64,000 nt of DNA from Gadus chalcogrammus (lineage: Eukaryota; Chordata; Actinopteri; Gadiformes; Gadidae): contig NC_079432.1 of NCBI RefSeq assembly GCF_026213295.1, positions 14,991,761 to 15,055,760 on the forward strand, read 5' to 3'. Below are positions 18,655-34,436 of the stretch, piece after piece. The position numbers and the translations under genes are program-made. Positions within the stretch are counted from its first letter, which is position 1; each line of letters opens with the position of its first letter. Below the pieces are notes generated by a model. It was given only the letters and a program-made list of their open reading frames with translations, had not been told where the DNA came from and ran no database searches.

Positions 18655-19844
18655 GCGTGGGCCTTCCTCCTGAGCAGTTTTCTAAAGGCCCGCTTGTAGT
18701 CGTCGTTGAAGCTGGTATAGAGCAGGGGGTTGACCAGGGAGTTGGCATAGCCCAGCCAGGCCAGGACGTCAGAGACCCGCGGGGAGGGGTGTGCAAGCCT
18801 CAGCCCCACCAGCAGCTCCTTCAGGAAGAATGGCAGCCAGCAGAGGACAAAGGCCCCCAGGATCAGACCCAGGATCCCTGCCGCCTTCCTCTCCCGCCGC
18901 GACGCGCCACCCTGCTGGCTCCGCCCCTCCGTAAGCTCCCCGTCCGAGACGGAGCGCACCCCGGCCCTCAGGGTGTCAACGGTCGTCAGCCCGGCGTCCG
19001 ACACGCAGAATGCCCGCGGCGGCTGTGGTTGTGGCGGCTGTTGCCCCCGGCAGCGGTCCATGGAGCTCTGGCTCCCCAGGTTCCGGGAGGAGGAGCCCCT
19101 CTTCTGGTACAGCGTCCTCGCAGCGCGGTAGATGCTCCGGTACAGGACCAGGATGACCGCCATGGGCACGTAGAACGCCCCCAGCGTGGAGTACACCGTG
19201 TAGCCCACGTGGTCGTGCCTGATCACACACTGCCCCTCGTCTCCGCCGTCGTCCACGGCGACCGCAGCACGCCCGCCCCCGCGTCTCCAGAACAGCGGCG
19301 GCAGGGAGATGAAGACGGAGACGAGCCACGCGGCCGCGATCATGAGGGCCACGCGGCGGGCCGACTTCCTGCGGGCGTACTCGGCGGTTGCCTTGGTGAC
19401 GGCCCAGTAGCGGTCCAGGGCGATGGCGCAGAGGTGCAGGATGGAGCAGGTGCAGCAGGTCATGTCCACGCTGAGCCAGGCCTCACACGCCGCGCTGCCC
19501 AGCCGCCAGGCGCCCGACGCCACGTACAGCGCCGCCGGCGGCATCACCAGCGCCGCCACCAAGAAGTCGGTGAAGGCCAGCGAGCAGATGAGGTAGTTGG
19601 CGGGCAGGTGCAGCTTCTTGGTGCTGCAGATGGCGGCCATGACACCGCCGTTGAGGACGGCGGTGGCGAGGGCGAGCGGGGACAGGAAGGCCAAGGCGAA
19701 CGCCGCCGAGCCCGCGGTGTCGGCGGGCTGGAGCAGCTGGGGTTGGGTGGAGGTGGGCGGGGCCGTAGTGTTGGAGGAGGTGTTCTGGAGGAGGATAAAC
19801 GTGGCGGTGCCTGTGGGGTACGCCAGGTACTCCACCATCGCCAT
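18651..19844 (-). CDS. htr1e: 5-HT1E-like serotonin receptor, intronless GPCR
   Basis: This 397-residue rhodopsin-class receptor is expected to bind serotonin and signal through Gi/o at the plasma membrane. The extracellular N-terminus has N-glycosylation sites (NTSS, NTTA). The amine-binding Asp127 lies in SVDMTCCTCSILHLC, identical to human 5-HT1E. The DRY motif is at 144-146, the loop disulfide probably joins Cys120 and Cys206, TM6 has CWLPFF at 335-340 and TM7 has NPLLY at 372-376. TM5 (YTVYSTLGAFYVP) and the start of loop 3 (LYQKRGSS) also match 5-HT1E/1F. Loop 3 is Gln/Pro-rich and diverged, and TM1 and loop 2 are Ala- and Gly-rich, in line with high GC content. Single exon, as usual for this subfamily. 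It is adjacent to znf292 on the same strand, as HTR1E is in human apart from the absent CGA, which favours 1E over the sister 1F. Confidence 0.9.
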   Translation of the reverse strand: MAMVEYLAYPTGTATFILLQNTSSNTTAPPTSTQPQLLQPADTAGSAAFALAFLSPLALATAVLNGGVMAAICSTKKLHLPANYLICSLAFTDFLVAALVMPPAALYVASGAWRLGSAACEAWLSVDMTCCTCSILHLCAIALDRYWAVTKATAEYARRKSARRVALMIAAAWLVSVFISLPPLFWRRGGGRAAVAVDDGGDEGQCVIRHDHVGYTVYSTLGAFYVPMAVILVLYRSIYRAARTLYQKRGSSSRNLGSQSSMDRCRGQQPPQPQPPRAFCVSDAGLTTVDTLRAGVRSVSDGELTEGRSQQGGASRRERKAAGILGLILGAFVLCWLPFFLKELLVGLRLAHPSPRVSDVLAWLGYANSLVNPLLYTSFNDDYKRAFRKLLRRKAHA

Positions 19845-19929
19845 CTCCGTGGTTCGGGAGGCTCAGTGCTCAGTCTGCCAGGAAGAGGGTCAAACGCGTG
19901 AGCGGCGGGGTTCAACCTGTGGGCTGCCA

Positions 19930-20870
19930 CCCATCAACGGCTCGCTGGGACTGACCCCAGTTAAGAAACACGCCTCATCAGTTTCCATTGATCCTTAGCG
20001 CATTTGAAGACTGAAAAGTAGAAATGTCATTGATGAGCATTACATAGATACAATGTTCATTATGTCATTAATGTAACTCTAAATTAAAGTTAGGGTTAGG
20101 TAATTTAGTTTAGAAGAATATTTTGTCATATTTGTGGCAATTCTCTTTACATCCCAACAGCAATCAATGAATCGATAATCTGACCAGAAAAGGTAAGAAA
20201 TCGGATAGAACGGGGGGAAAAGGTACATTGTTGATCCCAGAAAAAATAGTTTGTAGACCCCCACTCCGCCCCCGGTGGGTTGTTCAGACTGGCCTGTAAT
20301 AAGCCTGTTTAATCATTTCATTCGGCCCGAAAGGAAATAATGGACGGCTTACCTGTCTGTCTACCTAGCCGCCCATCTACCTGCTCACGCTGTGCCTGTT
20401 CACTCATTGTGCTAAACGGACTCTTCCACAGTGCTAGGCGGACCTACTGATAAAGAGAGGCAGGTGTTCTGGGGGAGAGGCTCTGGAGGGAGGCCTGAAG
20501 GGATGGTGTTGGGACTTTTAGATGGATCGGTGTTTGGATGCGTCCCGGGCAAAAGGTACCTCCTAAAGTGATGAAAAAGTTTCGAACCCCTCCATAGCAT
20601 ATTTTTCAAAATGATAATATGCACGGGCTCTACTGTTGCAGATAAAGCCTATAATTAAATATTACAATCATTCAGTAATATTCTTACAAATGTATTAAAG
20701 CCTAGGGGAAAGAACTTAGTAATCTCTGCAGTTTTTGTGTGTGTGCTCCCTTATCAACTTCCAATTAGTTATGGTTTTCTTGAAGGCACGCCTGAGGTAT
20801 TATTTGTAGGCTACAAACATTATGCTGGGGTCATGTTGGGGCTTTGGTGAGCTCTGATCCATTACAGCTT
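19930..20870. other. Intergenic, nothing recognised
   Basis: This is the 5' side of htr1e. No gene, RNA or clear transposon end was recognised. Any htr1e promoter or upstream non-coding exon would lie here. Confidence 0.4.
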
Positions 20871-20873
20871 AGG

Positions 20874-21360
20874 CAAGGCAAGGCAACTTTATTTATATAG
20901 CACTTTTCACACAAGGCAGACTCAAAGTGCTTCACATATAAACATTGTCATACAATAATATAAAATAATAGATAAGTAAAAGAAAACATATGCAAAGTCC
21001 GTTATTCAAGTCAAATCAATGAGTAATATAAAAAGCTTTTAGAAAGTGCAATGTATTTAAGATTTAGCAGAAAGCTAAAGCAAACATAAAAGTCTACAAT
21101 CTTGTTTTAAAGGTGCTCAGAGTTGGGGCAAGTCTTAAATCCTCAGGGAGTTTATTCCAGCTATTTGTTGCATAGTAACTAAATCCTGCTTTCTCTGGGG
21201 ATAATTCACAGATTGGTCTCAGAAGATCTTAGTGTTCTAGAAGGCTTATGTAGTGGAAGCATATCAGTTACATATTTTGGGCCTAAACCATGAAGGGATT
21301 TATAGGTCAGCAACATTATTACAACCTTCTTAACTGCTTCCAGAGGTGCCTTGAGATGGT
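20874..21360. repeat. Teleost dispersed repeat (actttatttatatagcac type)
   Basis: The segment starts with aaggcaaggcaactttattt, then atatagcacttttcacac and caaagtgcttcacat, the edge of a very common fish repeat. It continues with ggagtttattccag and accatgaagggatttatagg, which I associate with the 3' part of the same repeat. Its superfamily is not assigned. A second element of the same style is at 54440-54750. Confidence 0.65.
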
Positions 21361-22215
<855 letters not shown>

Positions 22216-22927
22216 TCCAATGTTCACATACCAAAGAAGGTACTGTACGAACTCAACAACAAAACTGTACAACGAGTGAGAGAGTGGTTTGGCATGAGCA
22301 CACACACAACCCGTGACTTCATTTTTCACAGTAAGCGGGAGGGGGGGCTGGGGATAACAGACATTGAATGGACATATATTTCCACACGCCTTGCCAGGGG
22401 CGTTGCTAGACCTAGAGTTTTACTGGGGCACAGCCCCCCAACTGCCAACATTTTTTTTTACGTGTGCACAATATGAAATATATGGATACAGAAGGGTATG
22501 TACGAGCTTCAAAATTGTTGTCACTGTCATACTGTAGGATATTTTATAGCACTGGTAAAGGTAAAGACGCAAAGATGGATTCATGAGTACCGTACAATTA
22601 TATTTATTTAAACACATACACATCTCAAAGATTTACAAATAAGGTAACTGACAAATAAACAAAAAGTCTCTTTATGACCTTCACCTCTTTATCAGGAGAA
22701 GTCTACACATCTATATTTATTTAGAAGCTGTGTGGAAACAGCATAATTTTGCCAGAACGACATGTACTAAAAAGGCAAGAAACAAGGTTTAAAACTAATA
22801 GAATTTCTGACTTAAGGTGAGGTGGCTCATTGCCACCAATCAACCTGGAAAATGTTATAGAACCATCAAAGCTCTTAAATTAAACTAAATAAGGCCATAC
22901 ACTACTGCATAGAGCCTTTTTAAATGA

Positions 22928-23300
22928 TTATTTTTTCACTATTAAGCTGTATCGCCGCGCCTTCATGGTGGCAAAGCGGTCAATAACGTGGCTTTGACTC
23001 ACTTTGAATAGTTGCTCCTTTTCAATGGACAAAAGAGAAAGTTGGTGAAGCCTTCCTTGCCCCATGGACGGTTGACCTAAGCCAGTTGTGGAGCCTTCTC
23101 GACACACTGAAAGATCGCTCACAACTACAACTGTTTACAGGAATTGTGAGTGCAATGATCTGAATTATCTGTGTCAATGTTGGGATCATTGTTGGATCCA
23201 GTATGTTAAATACACCCTGTATATCCATAATTTCCTTTTTTGTGTTAAGGAAGTTTTTGTCTAAAACTTCCTCAAGTTTTGAAGACAGACAATTTTTCAT
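22928..23300 (-). pseudogene. Decayed hAT transposase C-terminus (dimerisation domain)
   Basis: Two overlapping minus-strand frames together show the hAT dimerisation region: IPVNSCSCERSFSVSRRLHN, then WLRSTVHGAR, then in a shifted frame RLHQLSLLSIEKEQL and DRFATMKARRY. The CERSFS and LLSIEKE motifs are typical of KIAA/ZMYM-like hAT proteins. At least one frameshift, near 23050-23100, breaks the reading frame. It is flanked by the ends of the hAT element described above. Confidence 0.8.
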
Positions 23301-23336
23301 TCATTATTCATTTTCCGCGTGTGTGCGTGCACGCAT

Positions 23337-23456
<120 letters not shown>

Positions 23457-24884
23457 ATAAAACTACAGGCTACAGACGCTCAGTATTGAAAAACTGGTGC
23501 TAATTATGTGGGCAACATTCTTTAACAGCAATCAAGTTGTCATTGTTTGTGTCAAACAAGTTGTGAATTTGTTGTAACGTTAAAAAAGGAGATGACTTAC
23601 TCTGGGCTTTTTCCAGCTCCCGTGGTTTCCAACGAAACATGATCAACAAAAAAACAAGGAATTGAAAGCTACTTACAATATGCCTAGGTTACATTAATTT
23701 CCCCTGAAGGCAGCAATGTTCCACTTTCAGCTGGAATTCACGGTACATCAAAACCACGTGTCTTCTTTAGATTTCAGTTCCCTTTATTTATTCACACAGT
23801 TCAGCAGCGGCATTTATTCAGAATCAGAGCCCAAATTAAAGCTGCATTTAGGGCGACTATCACTACCCAGCAGAAAAATAGATGCACTATAAATGGTTTT
23901 GTATAGCAGTCACGAACATGAGCATAGTTGTGGAAATGCTGGTGTTAGAAAACATAGTTGACGGGAATTAAAGTGCTGCACATCGACTGTACAAATGTAG
24001 ATTATTCATCACAAGAATTTTAATTCAGAAATCGAATAGGCTAATAAACTCTGAATTGTGAGATAAAATTCAGCATTCTGATAATAAAGTCAGAATACTT
24101 GGATAAAATCCGAATTCTGATAATTAAATCCAGCATTAAAGGTTCATTTAAGAAGGTTCTCACCAGTCATTTGTCGCCTGGTCGCAGTGTCGAGTTTTTT
24201 TTTAAAGTAGTTCACTAGTCGTAGCGTGCAAATAAATTGCAGTGTCAGAATTCTGAGAATTTTGTCAGCATTCAGATTTCCCAGAATTCTCTTACACTGC
24301 AAATTAAAGCGCTACTACTAGCAAACTAGTTTCAGCGTGACTGGAGAGAACTTCCTTAAATTAACCTTTAATGCTAGATTTGCATCAACGCTATTGTGTG
24401 AATTAGTATGGTTCTCTTTCATGGAAGCCGGAAGTGGGAGATTCCTTATTTTTTTTACCATTATTGTTTTATTAACAAATTTCTCCTACAGGGGATTGAT
24501 AAAGTTCTATCTAGACTATTGAACAGAAAGAAAAACTTGGTCATACTTTACACACTTTCAGAAGAGTCACGTGGACGAATCCGTCAATAACTTTTTTTTC
24601 ATTGGTTGTTGCGTTAAATCTTACCCAGATACAATAGGGCTATTTTCTGATTGGCTTTTATGTAGCCCCTTTCGTTTTTTGATTGGCTGGTAAGAGGCAG
24701 GCTCGACTGAAGACTCCCGAGGCAGCAGGAGATGCACTTGATGAATCCTGCCGATTCCATAGCGAGAGCGGCGCTTCTGCAGATGAATTTAATAATGATC
24801 AATGGAATTTTACTGGGGCACTGGAGACTTTTACTGGGGCACGTGCCCCAGTAAAAAGGGGCTGACGACGCCTCTGCGCCTTGC

Positions 24885-26040
24885 CCATTTGTTAAACATG
24901 CTTAACAGCGACGATCAGGCAGTCAGAGAGATCGCCAGAGCCTCGCTCATTCTAGACCTGGAGCGGCGCAAGGTCCCGAAAACGAGCGACCTGCCCATCT
25001 TCCTTGGGTTTAAAAAGAAGCCCAGTGGTAAACTGGACACCAATGCACCAGGGTTTGGCGTAAACTCTGACTGGCCCGATCTGAACGATCTGTGTGACTG
25101 GACTGGTGTTTTCCTGGAGTGGAAAAGAGCGGACAACGAGACGGTGAGCGTCTCCAAGTCTGTGATCACGGACCTGTCAATAAATGTGCGCGCAACAGTA
25201 AGCCGCGACGGAACATCCAGCGTGCTCCCCACCATCGGCGCGCGCGCGCACCTTCTAAAGCTCCGAGAGAAAGAGAGAAAGGAGCGCTGGACAGGACTGA
25301 GGCTGCAAGGGAAGCTTGCCTGCCTCCAGTCAGCTGATCACTCTGTGTCCCACTCAATTCTAAAAAATGCAGCTATCGATGAGGAAATCCTAATCTTTAC
25401 GATAAAGGCTCGCCTCCAGGTGCTGCCAACTAAACTGAATCTGTCCATCTGGTATCCCAATAATCATGACTCTTACTGTCTACACCATGGACAGCGTCAG
25501 ACCATAGAGTCTATGTCCCACATATTAAACGGTTGTAATGTTTACCAAGGACTATACATAGCCCGGCATGACAGGATTGTTGACATTATCACCAAAGATG
25601 TGTCACCCATGTTTTGTTCCTCTGTTTTGTTCTTCAAACACTCATGTGTGAAACCAGAAATGTTCCAATGCAATGACCCCCATGTATTTAGAGGTATAAC
25701 GGCAAATACACCGGATGTCATTGTGATTGATCAGAATAGCAGAGAGGTTTTCCTATGGGAAGTTGGTTGCACCTTTGACTCAAGTTTAGAGGAAGCTTTC
25801 CTCACTAAACAGGTTAAATACCAACCGTTAGTGCAAGCTATCCTACATTTAGGCTATAAATGCCAGCTTATCGTTTTTATTTTCGGCAGCCTAGGTCATG
25901 TCCACAGGCTGGTGGTCAGAGGCTTGAAAATTATGAGGTTGTCCAAATGTAAAGCCAAGCAGCTTGCAACATATTGCTCAATCTCCTCCATTATAGGCAG
26001 CCGAGCTATTTGGAGGAGGAGGTGTTTTCTGTACCCATAG
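24885..26040 (+). pseudogene. LINE ORF2 C-terminus: zinc knuckle and restriction-like endonuclease
   Basis: The frame runs open to the stop at 26040. After a thumb-like segment (RLAHLLNMLNSDDQAVREIA) comes a Cys/His knuckle (YCLHHG, ESMSHILNGC) followed by ARHDRIVDII, the usual spacing in R2-type LINEs. The endonuclease shows TPDVIVIDQ, then EVFLWEVGCTFD, then KQVKYQPL, fitting the PD-(D/E)XK pattern. The protein part would nick target DNA for reverse transcription. It is only the C-terminal third of the usual ORF2, so I class it as a fragment, although it has no internal stop. The piece beyond the hAT boundary (24802-24884) is hAT DNA, not LINE. Confidence 0.82.
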
Positions 26041-26230
26041 ATTTTCTCTGTCTGTTAACAGACTGTGCAGAATAAGCTCATGTGTATGTATTGTCTATTC
26101 TGTGCATGTTTGACTAAAGTACTGCAACATGTTGTTTCAGGGATGTAGGGCATCAAAAGCAACTGAAAATATTTGTGCCCTTGCAATGTATTTTATAAAT
26201 GCGGACACAAATAAAGATATTTGAAATGTG

Positions 26231-27033
26231 TTTGTGTGTGTGCATGCTCGCGTATGTGTATGTATCTAGCCGATCTAATAGGATGCAGATGGTAGTGTTT
26301 GACAGTTTTCAAGAATTATCAGGACTGGAACAGGGCCCTATAACTCATCTTTATTGCTAACTTTGATCTGTTATGTATAAAGATACTAAATATGTAGCCT
26401 ATATTTTATTAGCACCATGGAGGATGTCTGGAATCCAAACATTTCGTTCTCTAATGCACATTGACTCTGTTTGCTCTAGGTGTCTCTGAACCTGTAGCTT
26501 TGTTACAAACCAGAGGTTAAACATTAAAGTTCTCCCCACGCACAGTGTCACACATCTGAAGCCGGACGCAGTTCACACCGCCTCCGCTCCTTTGGTTTAT
26601 TAATATGAGTTTATGAATATTCACCGCGCGGTACATCCCTGATCGGAATATCAGAGCCCCGGGGTACAGTAGCGTGGGAAGACTGGGTGTTGGGGGGAAT
26701 GGACGCAGCAGGATCTTCTTTTTTATGCTATCAAATATTAATATTTGATAACTTATTTATATTGTATAAATCTATTTTAATGATCATTTTTTAATAATCT
26801 ATCACTTATATGCCGATCTTAAATGGGACAAGAATATTCAGATGATGCAAATTTAACTTTACGTGGTTATGGTGACAAGATCGTCATAAGGTCATATCCA
26901 GAAAATGCAATTTTAGATATTTTCAAGGGCTCAGATTAAGCAAACAATAGGATGGAGTGACACAAGAACAGTGGTAAAGTTGAGTACGAGTCTCTTATCG
27001 TTCAAACGCATTTATCTTATTTTTCCAGTTTCT
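26231..27033. other. Intergenic, nothing recognised
   Basis: A short TG-rich stretch at 26229-26270 follows the LINE tail. The rest is AT-rich with no coding or repeat signature that I can name. Confidence 0.4.
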
Positions 27034-28732
27034 TTAAAGGGACACTGTGTAAAAATTACTCCCATCTGGTGGTACAATTGTATATTGCATTCAAACTAAT
27101 AGTGCTCGCTTGTCCAAAAACTACGGTGGGCAGTATGTGCCAAGAAGCTGTGACATGACACCTACTAGGCTACCTCATCGAGTCATTCGAGTGATGATGA
27201 GGTTCGTGGACAACTGGACAAATTAGATGGACAAATCAAATCAGGTTTATTGACCAAGCATTCTTACAGACAAGGAACTTGACTCCAGCAGTTGTGGACT
27301 TTCCAACATGACAAATAACTATACAGATGATAAATAACAGTAGGTCATTTAATGTCAGATTGCATAAAATGTCAGATAACATAAAAGTTGACATAGCCTT
27401 TGGTAGTCTTGGAGTTACCGATAATCAAAACAATAATTCCCATAATGCGTGCGGCTGAGCACGCATCCTAATCAACGCATTGTAATCCGTTGATTTCAAC
27501 AATGTAACAGTATTCTAAATACCAACAATTTACATTGTAACAAACGGAATCAAATCGAAATCAAATCAAATTTATTGTCATTTTGTCATCGAGGGTAGGA
27601 GCAGAAAGAAGCTGTTCAGTTTGTTTACGTCCACCCCGTCTCTGCTGCTTCCTCCTCCGGGCAGTTGCGGGCACGGTGACACAGTGTCCGTTAGTATTCT
27701 GTGTTTGCGTAGTATGTCCAGATGCCAGCGAATGCCAGTGATGTTACTCGCTCTCAATGTCCTAATGTTTAATATTGTTTCCCTGTCATAAACTACGTTC
27801 GTAGGACGTCTCACACTCAAACATTCAATCTCAATCTCACAGATCTCAAGAGGGGCCGCTGCGACTGTACGCGCCGCCAGTTAGACGCCCTGGCAACGAG
27901 TTTACTTCCTCGTCTCCTATCCTGTTCCTAATTCCTCCTCTCGATCTTCTTTTCCTCCGTATTGTCTTCTTTATCAGAGTTGTTGGTATGAAATCCAGTT
28001 GTTCGGGTGATAAATCAACTGTCTGGCAAGCGAGTTGAAGCTCCAGAAGGTCCGCTCTAGCGTAAGTGCGTCTTGGTGGATTTGGATACGTGGTGACCCC
28101 AGCAGAGAATAAACCTCCATAACTTGATGAAGAATGGCTTTTGAATTCCTCCAACGCATTTGACAGTATCCATAAGTCATAAGAATATTGTCACGATTTA
28201 AACTCGACAGAAATGTGAAAAAGTAAATTAAATATGTAATAAAGTAGCCTTTCAATGACGAGTCGCTCAAACATAGGAGCGCCCATCTCGTTGCCATGGA
28301 AAACCATGTTATACATGCTTACACATCGTCGTTTTTTTGGCAACGATGATTCCTTCTCCTGTGGCGTGGCATAACTATGGTCTTTCAAACAAATGCGGTG
28401 CATGTTCAAATTTGCCGGTAAAACTCGTCTCGCTAAACTAAGCTCTGCTCCACCGTCACGCTGGCTCAGAGTGAAAACGCGTTTGCAATTCCTGTACGAC
28501 GTAGTGCTTTTTGACCCTCTCGGCAGCTCATAGACCGGAAGAAAATGGAAGCCTCCATGAAGCTTACCCGTCCTATGTAACCATATTGATATTAATATGA
28601 ATTATTCTTCGCTCAGGAGGATAAGTGAGATTTTTGGCAGAGATAATTTTACACCAATGAGGACTTATTTATGAATGAATATGTTGATTTGAGGTAATAA
28701 ATTACTCAAAATATTACATAGTGTCCCTTTAA
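27034..28732. mobile_element. TTAA-flanked DNA transposon (Kolobok- or piggyBac-like), 1.7 kb
   Basis: Both ends read TTAAAGGGACACTRTGTAA in inverted orientation (19 bases, one mismatch), with TTAA at 27034-27037 and 28729-28732. TTAA duplication is typical of Kolobok and piggyBac elements, and the superfamily is not decided. Minus-strand open frames inside (27578-27820, 27846-28154) have a basic motif, RRKRRSRGGIRNR, that looks like a fish LINE N-terminal linker. Internal sequence may therefore be captured or nested LINE material. No transposase was seen. Confidence 0.7.
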
Positions 28733-32014
<3,282 letters not shown>

Positions 32015-32370
32015 TGAACACCTGTATTGATAAACTTATCAATATATGCCCTTCTGATATACTGTATGGATAACCTTATCCATATGCCCTTCTGATCAAC
32101 TATATTGATAACGTTATCAATTTCCACCTCTGATCAACTCTTTTGATAACCTTCTTTATTTCACCTTCTGGTAGACTATATCTATAACGTTATCCTCTAC
32201 TGGTAAACTATATTGACAACCTTATCCCCCTCGGATCAATACAGTTGATAACTGTATCCTTCTGTTCAACTTTAATACTAACTGTATCCATATCTTATTC
32301 TAATCAGCTGTCTAACTTTAGCCTATTCTGATCAACTATATTGATTACCGTAATCCAAATCCCCTTCTGC
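32015..32370. repeat. Degenerate minisatellite with palindromic units
   Basis: About eight degenerate units of roughly 40-50 bp follow the pattern ccttctgatcaactatat then tgataacgttatc. Many units contain the near-palindrome ttgataacgttatcaa. Confidence 0.75.
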
Positions 32371-32879
32371 TAATTGCCTGAAACTGAAATATAGCCCAGA
32401 GAATCTGTTCCCCAACTACAACTTCAAGGACAACAGACAAGAGTGTAAGTTTGATCAAATACACTCTGGACTCTGTCCACATCTAGAACGAGGAACTAGT
32501 GGCCCGAGGGTATGCCCAGATATCCCTGTTGTCATGGAGCAGCATTTACCTCCTGGCTCCTCATTACAGCTCATCACTTCAGCTAAGCCTTGTTGTTGTA
32601 TTGACAAGTCCGTTATTCAAGTCAAATCAACTTTATTAGTCCAGCCGTTGATCACAGTCCTTCACAGGCCTACAATTAGACACCATCTAACCCTTAGCCC
32701 CCTTAAGGAAAAGGAAAGTCTCACTCTTCAGTGCCAGAGGGAAGGAACCTTAAGAGGGAACACAGAATAGGGCTCACTCCTTCGAGAGATGGTAAGGAGG
32801 ATGATAGGTGCTGAACGGGAAGACATACAATGGAAGCGCAAAACTGAAGAAACAATGTTTTTTTAAACCATTGTCAAAC
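32371..32879. other. Intergenic, dispersed-repeat fragment
   Basis: A short 'caagtcaaatcaactttatt' motif near 32620 is a common fish repeat edge. No gene was recognised. Confidence 0.35.
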
Positions 32880-33040
32880 GATTCTAAATGTCGATACTTG
32901 TCTCACTGTCTCTTGACCTGTGTCACGTCATACCTGTCTCACTGTTTATACCTCTCTCACATGATATACATGTCTCACAGTCTACACCTGTCTCACTGTT
33001 TATGCCGTTTCAATGTTTAAACCTGTCTCACACCCATCCG
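32880..33040. repeat. Degenerate tandem repeat (acctgtctcactgttta)
   Basis: Seven to eight imperfect copies of an approximately 20-bp unit built around cctgtctcac. Confidence 0.65.
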
Positions 33041-34261
33041 TTCAGCGTGTTATACCATTGTTTTTCAAAATGTATGGAACATTTATGCAAGGCATCTCCC
33101 ACACTCTAACTTAGCATTGTGGCGTGCCGCGTGCAATAAAACCATTTAAAATGCTCAAATTGCACTGGGGTGGTTCGAGGATTTTGAAACAATAAAACAT
33201 ATGAATCAAATCAAATGAATCAACTTTGGCTGCAAGAAGCAGACAATTACAGGAGATGTCTCGTTATAGAAACACATGCATCTATTATAACAGATGTATA
33301 CAAATGTATGTACGTATATGTATGCATCATGGCATGCCATAATTTACATATGCCTGATGTATTCAACAAGATTCATCCATTCAGAAAATAAATACAGTAA
33401 AGATATCAGCAGGTGGTTTTACTAGAAGCAGAAAGGAAGACTTTTATCATGAGATCCGCAGAGAGGTGTATGCACAGTTTGCACACACACACTCCCACAA
33501 AATCAATAGTTAATATACCAATCTGGATTACTTCCGCCAATGTGTGGTTTAACATCGATACCGGCCGAGTCAATGGTCATGACATTTAGCACATTTAAAA
33601 TATTGATTTATTCATTAGCGTTTGATAAAGTTAAACGAAAATAAATAACAAATAAAGACGTTGTAAAGTGTTGAATTGACTCAACAACAGGTATTCAATC
33701 AACAATGAAAAAGTGCAATGCACGTAAACTAAGCCCTGTTCTTCTAGTCATGTCTCTGGGTTTGTTTTACCCCTCTGAGTTCCCTGCAGCCTACTCGACG
33801 GGTCTTACCATGCGTTAATCCTCCCTGGTGTCCACGCTGTTCGTCCCTCGGTGCAAGTCTTTAGCGCTCTGAGAGACATAGAGAGGCGCAGGCGAATACT
33901 TTGACGGGGTTTCTGCAAATCCTTCCGCCTTGAAGGTCCATCCTCAGGTGTCTTCTTCACATTATTTTATCATCGTTATATTACCGCTGCCCACCGCTGC
34001 GTCTCTTGTCGTGTCGGAAACGCTATCCGCGCCGCCGTGCACTCACGCGGAAGCGCATTTACCTGTGCACGCACCCGTGACAGAACATGCGCTCGTAATA
34101 ACGCGGCGTTGAGAGAATTGTCCAGCTGTTTCCATACAAACTGTCTCTGGTTTCTGTTTAAGATATATAGGTATAGAAGACTAAGACTATTTTTAAACAT
34201 TTGTTCAGTTGCACAGTTCGCCCCTTTAATTGCCTCATCAGTTTTATAAACCCACAAGCTC
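33041..34261. other. Intergenic, nothing recognised
   Basis: A GC-richer patch at 33990-34110 does not carry a recognisable exon or CpG-island gene start. The rest is AT-rich. Confidence 0.35.
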
Positions 34262-34267
34262 ATATGC

Positions 34268-34436
34268 AGGGGCGATTCTAGGGAGTGTGGGGGCCCTAGG
34301 CAGAGGATTGTTGAGGGGGGGGGGGGGGGGGGGGGGGGGTATGGAGCGATTGGAGCGATTGTTGACGGGGGGTGGGGGGGGGGTGTATGGAGCGATTGTT
34401 GCTCCTAGTTTTTCAGATGTCCACAAAGATCCCTAG
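34268..34436. repeat. hAT-like terminal fragment with G24 run
   Basis: The start caggggcgattctaggg followed by ggccctaggcag resembles the terminal part of fish hAT elements. A G run (34315-34339) and a second G-rich tract (34367-34383) follow, and the ggagcgattg motif is duplicated. The matching far end was not found. Confidence 0.45.

Noticed and set aside
18657..19901. 414-codon plus-strand frame over htr1e
   Set aside because: Antisense shadow of the GPCR; GC-rich code removes stops, and the product has no domain.
24802..24884. N-terminal part of the 412-codon frame
   Set aside because: These bases belong to the hAT right end and the duplicated target site, not to the LINE.
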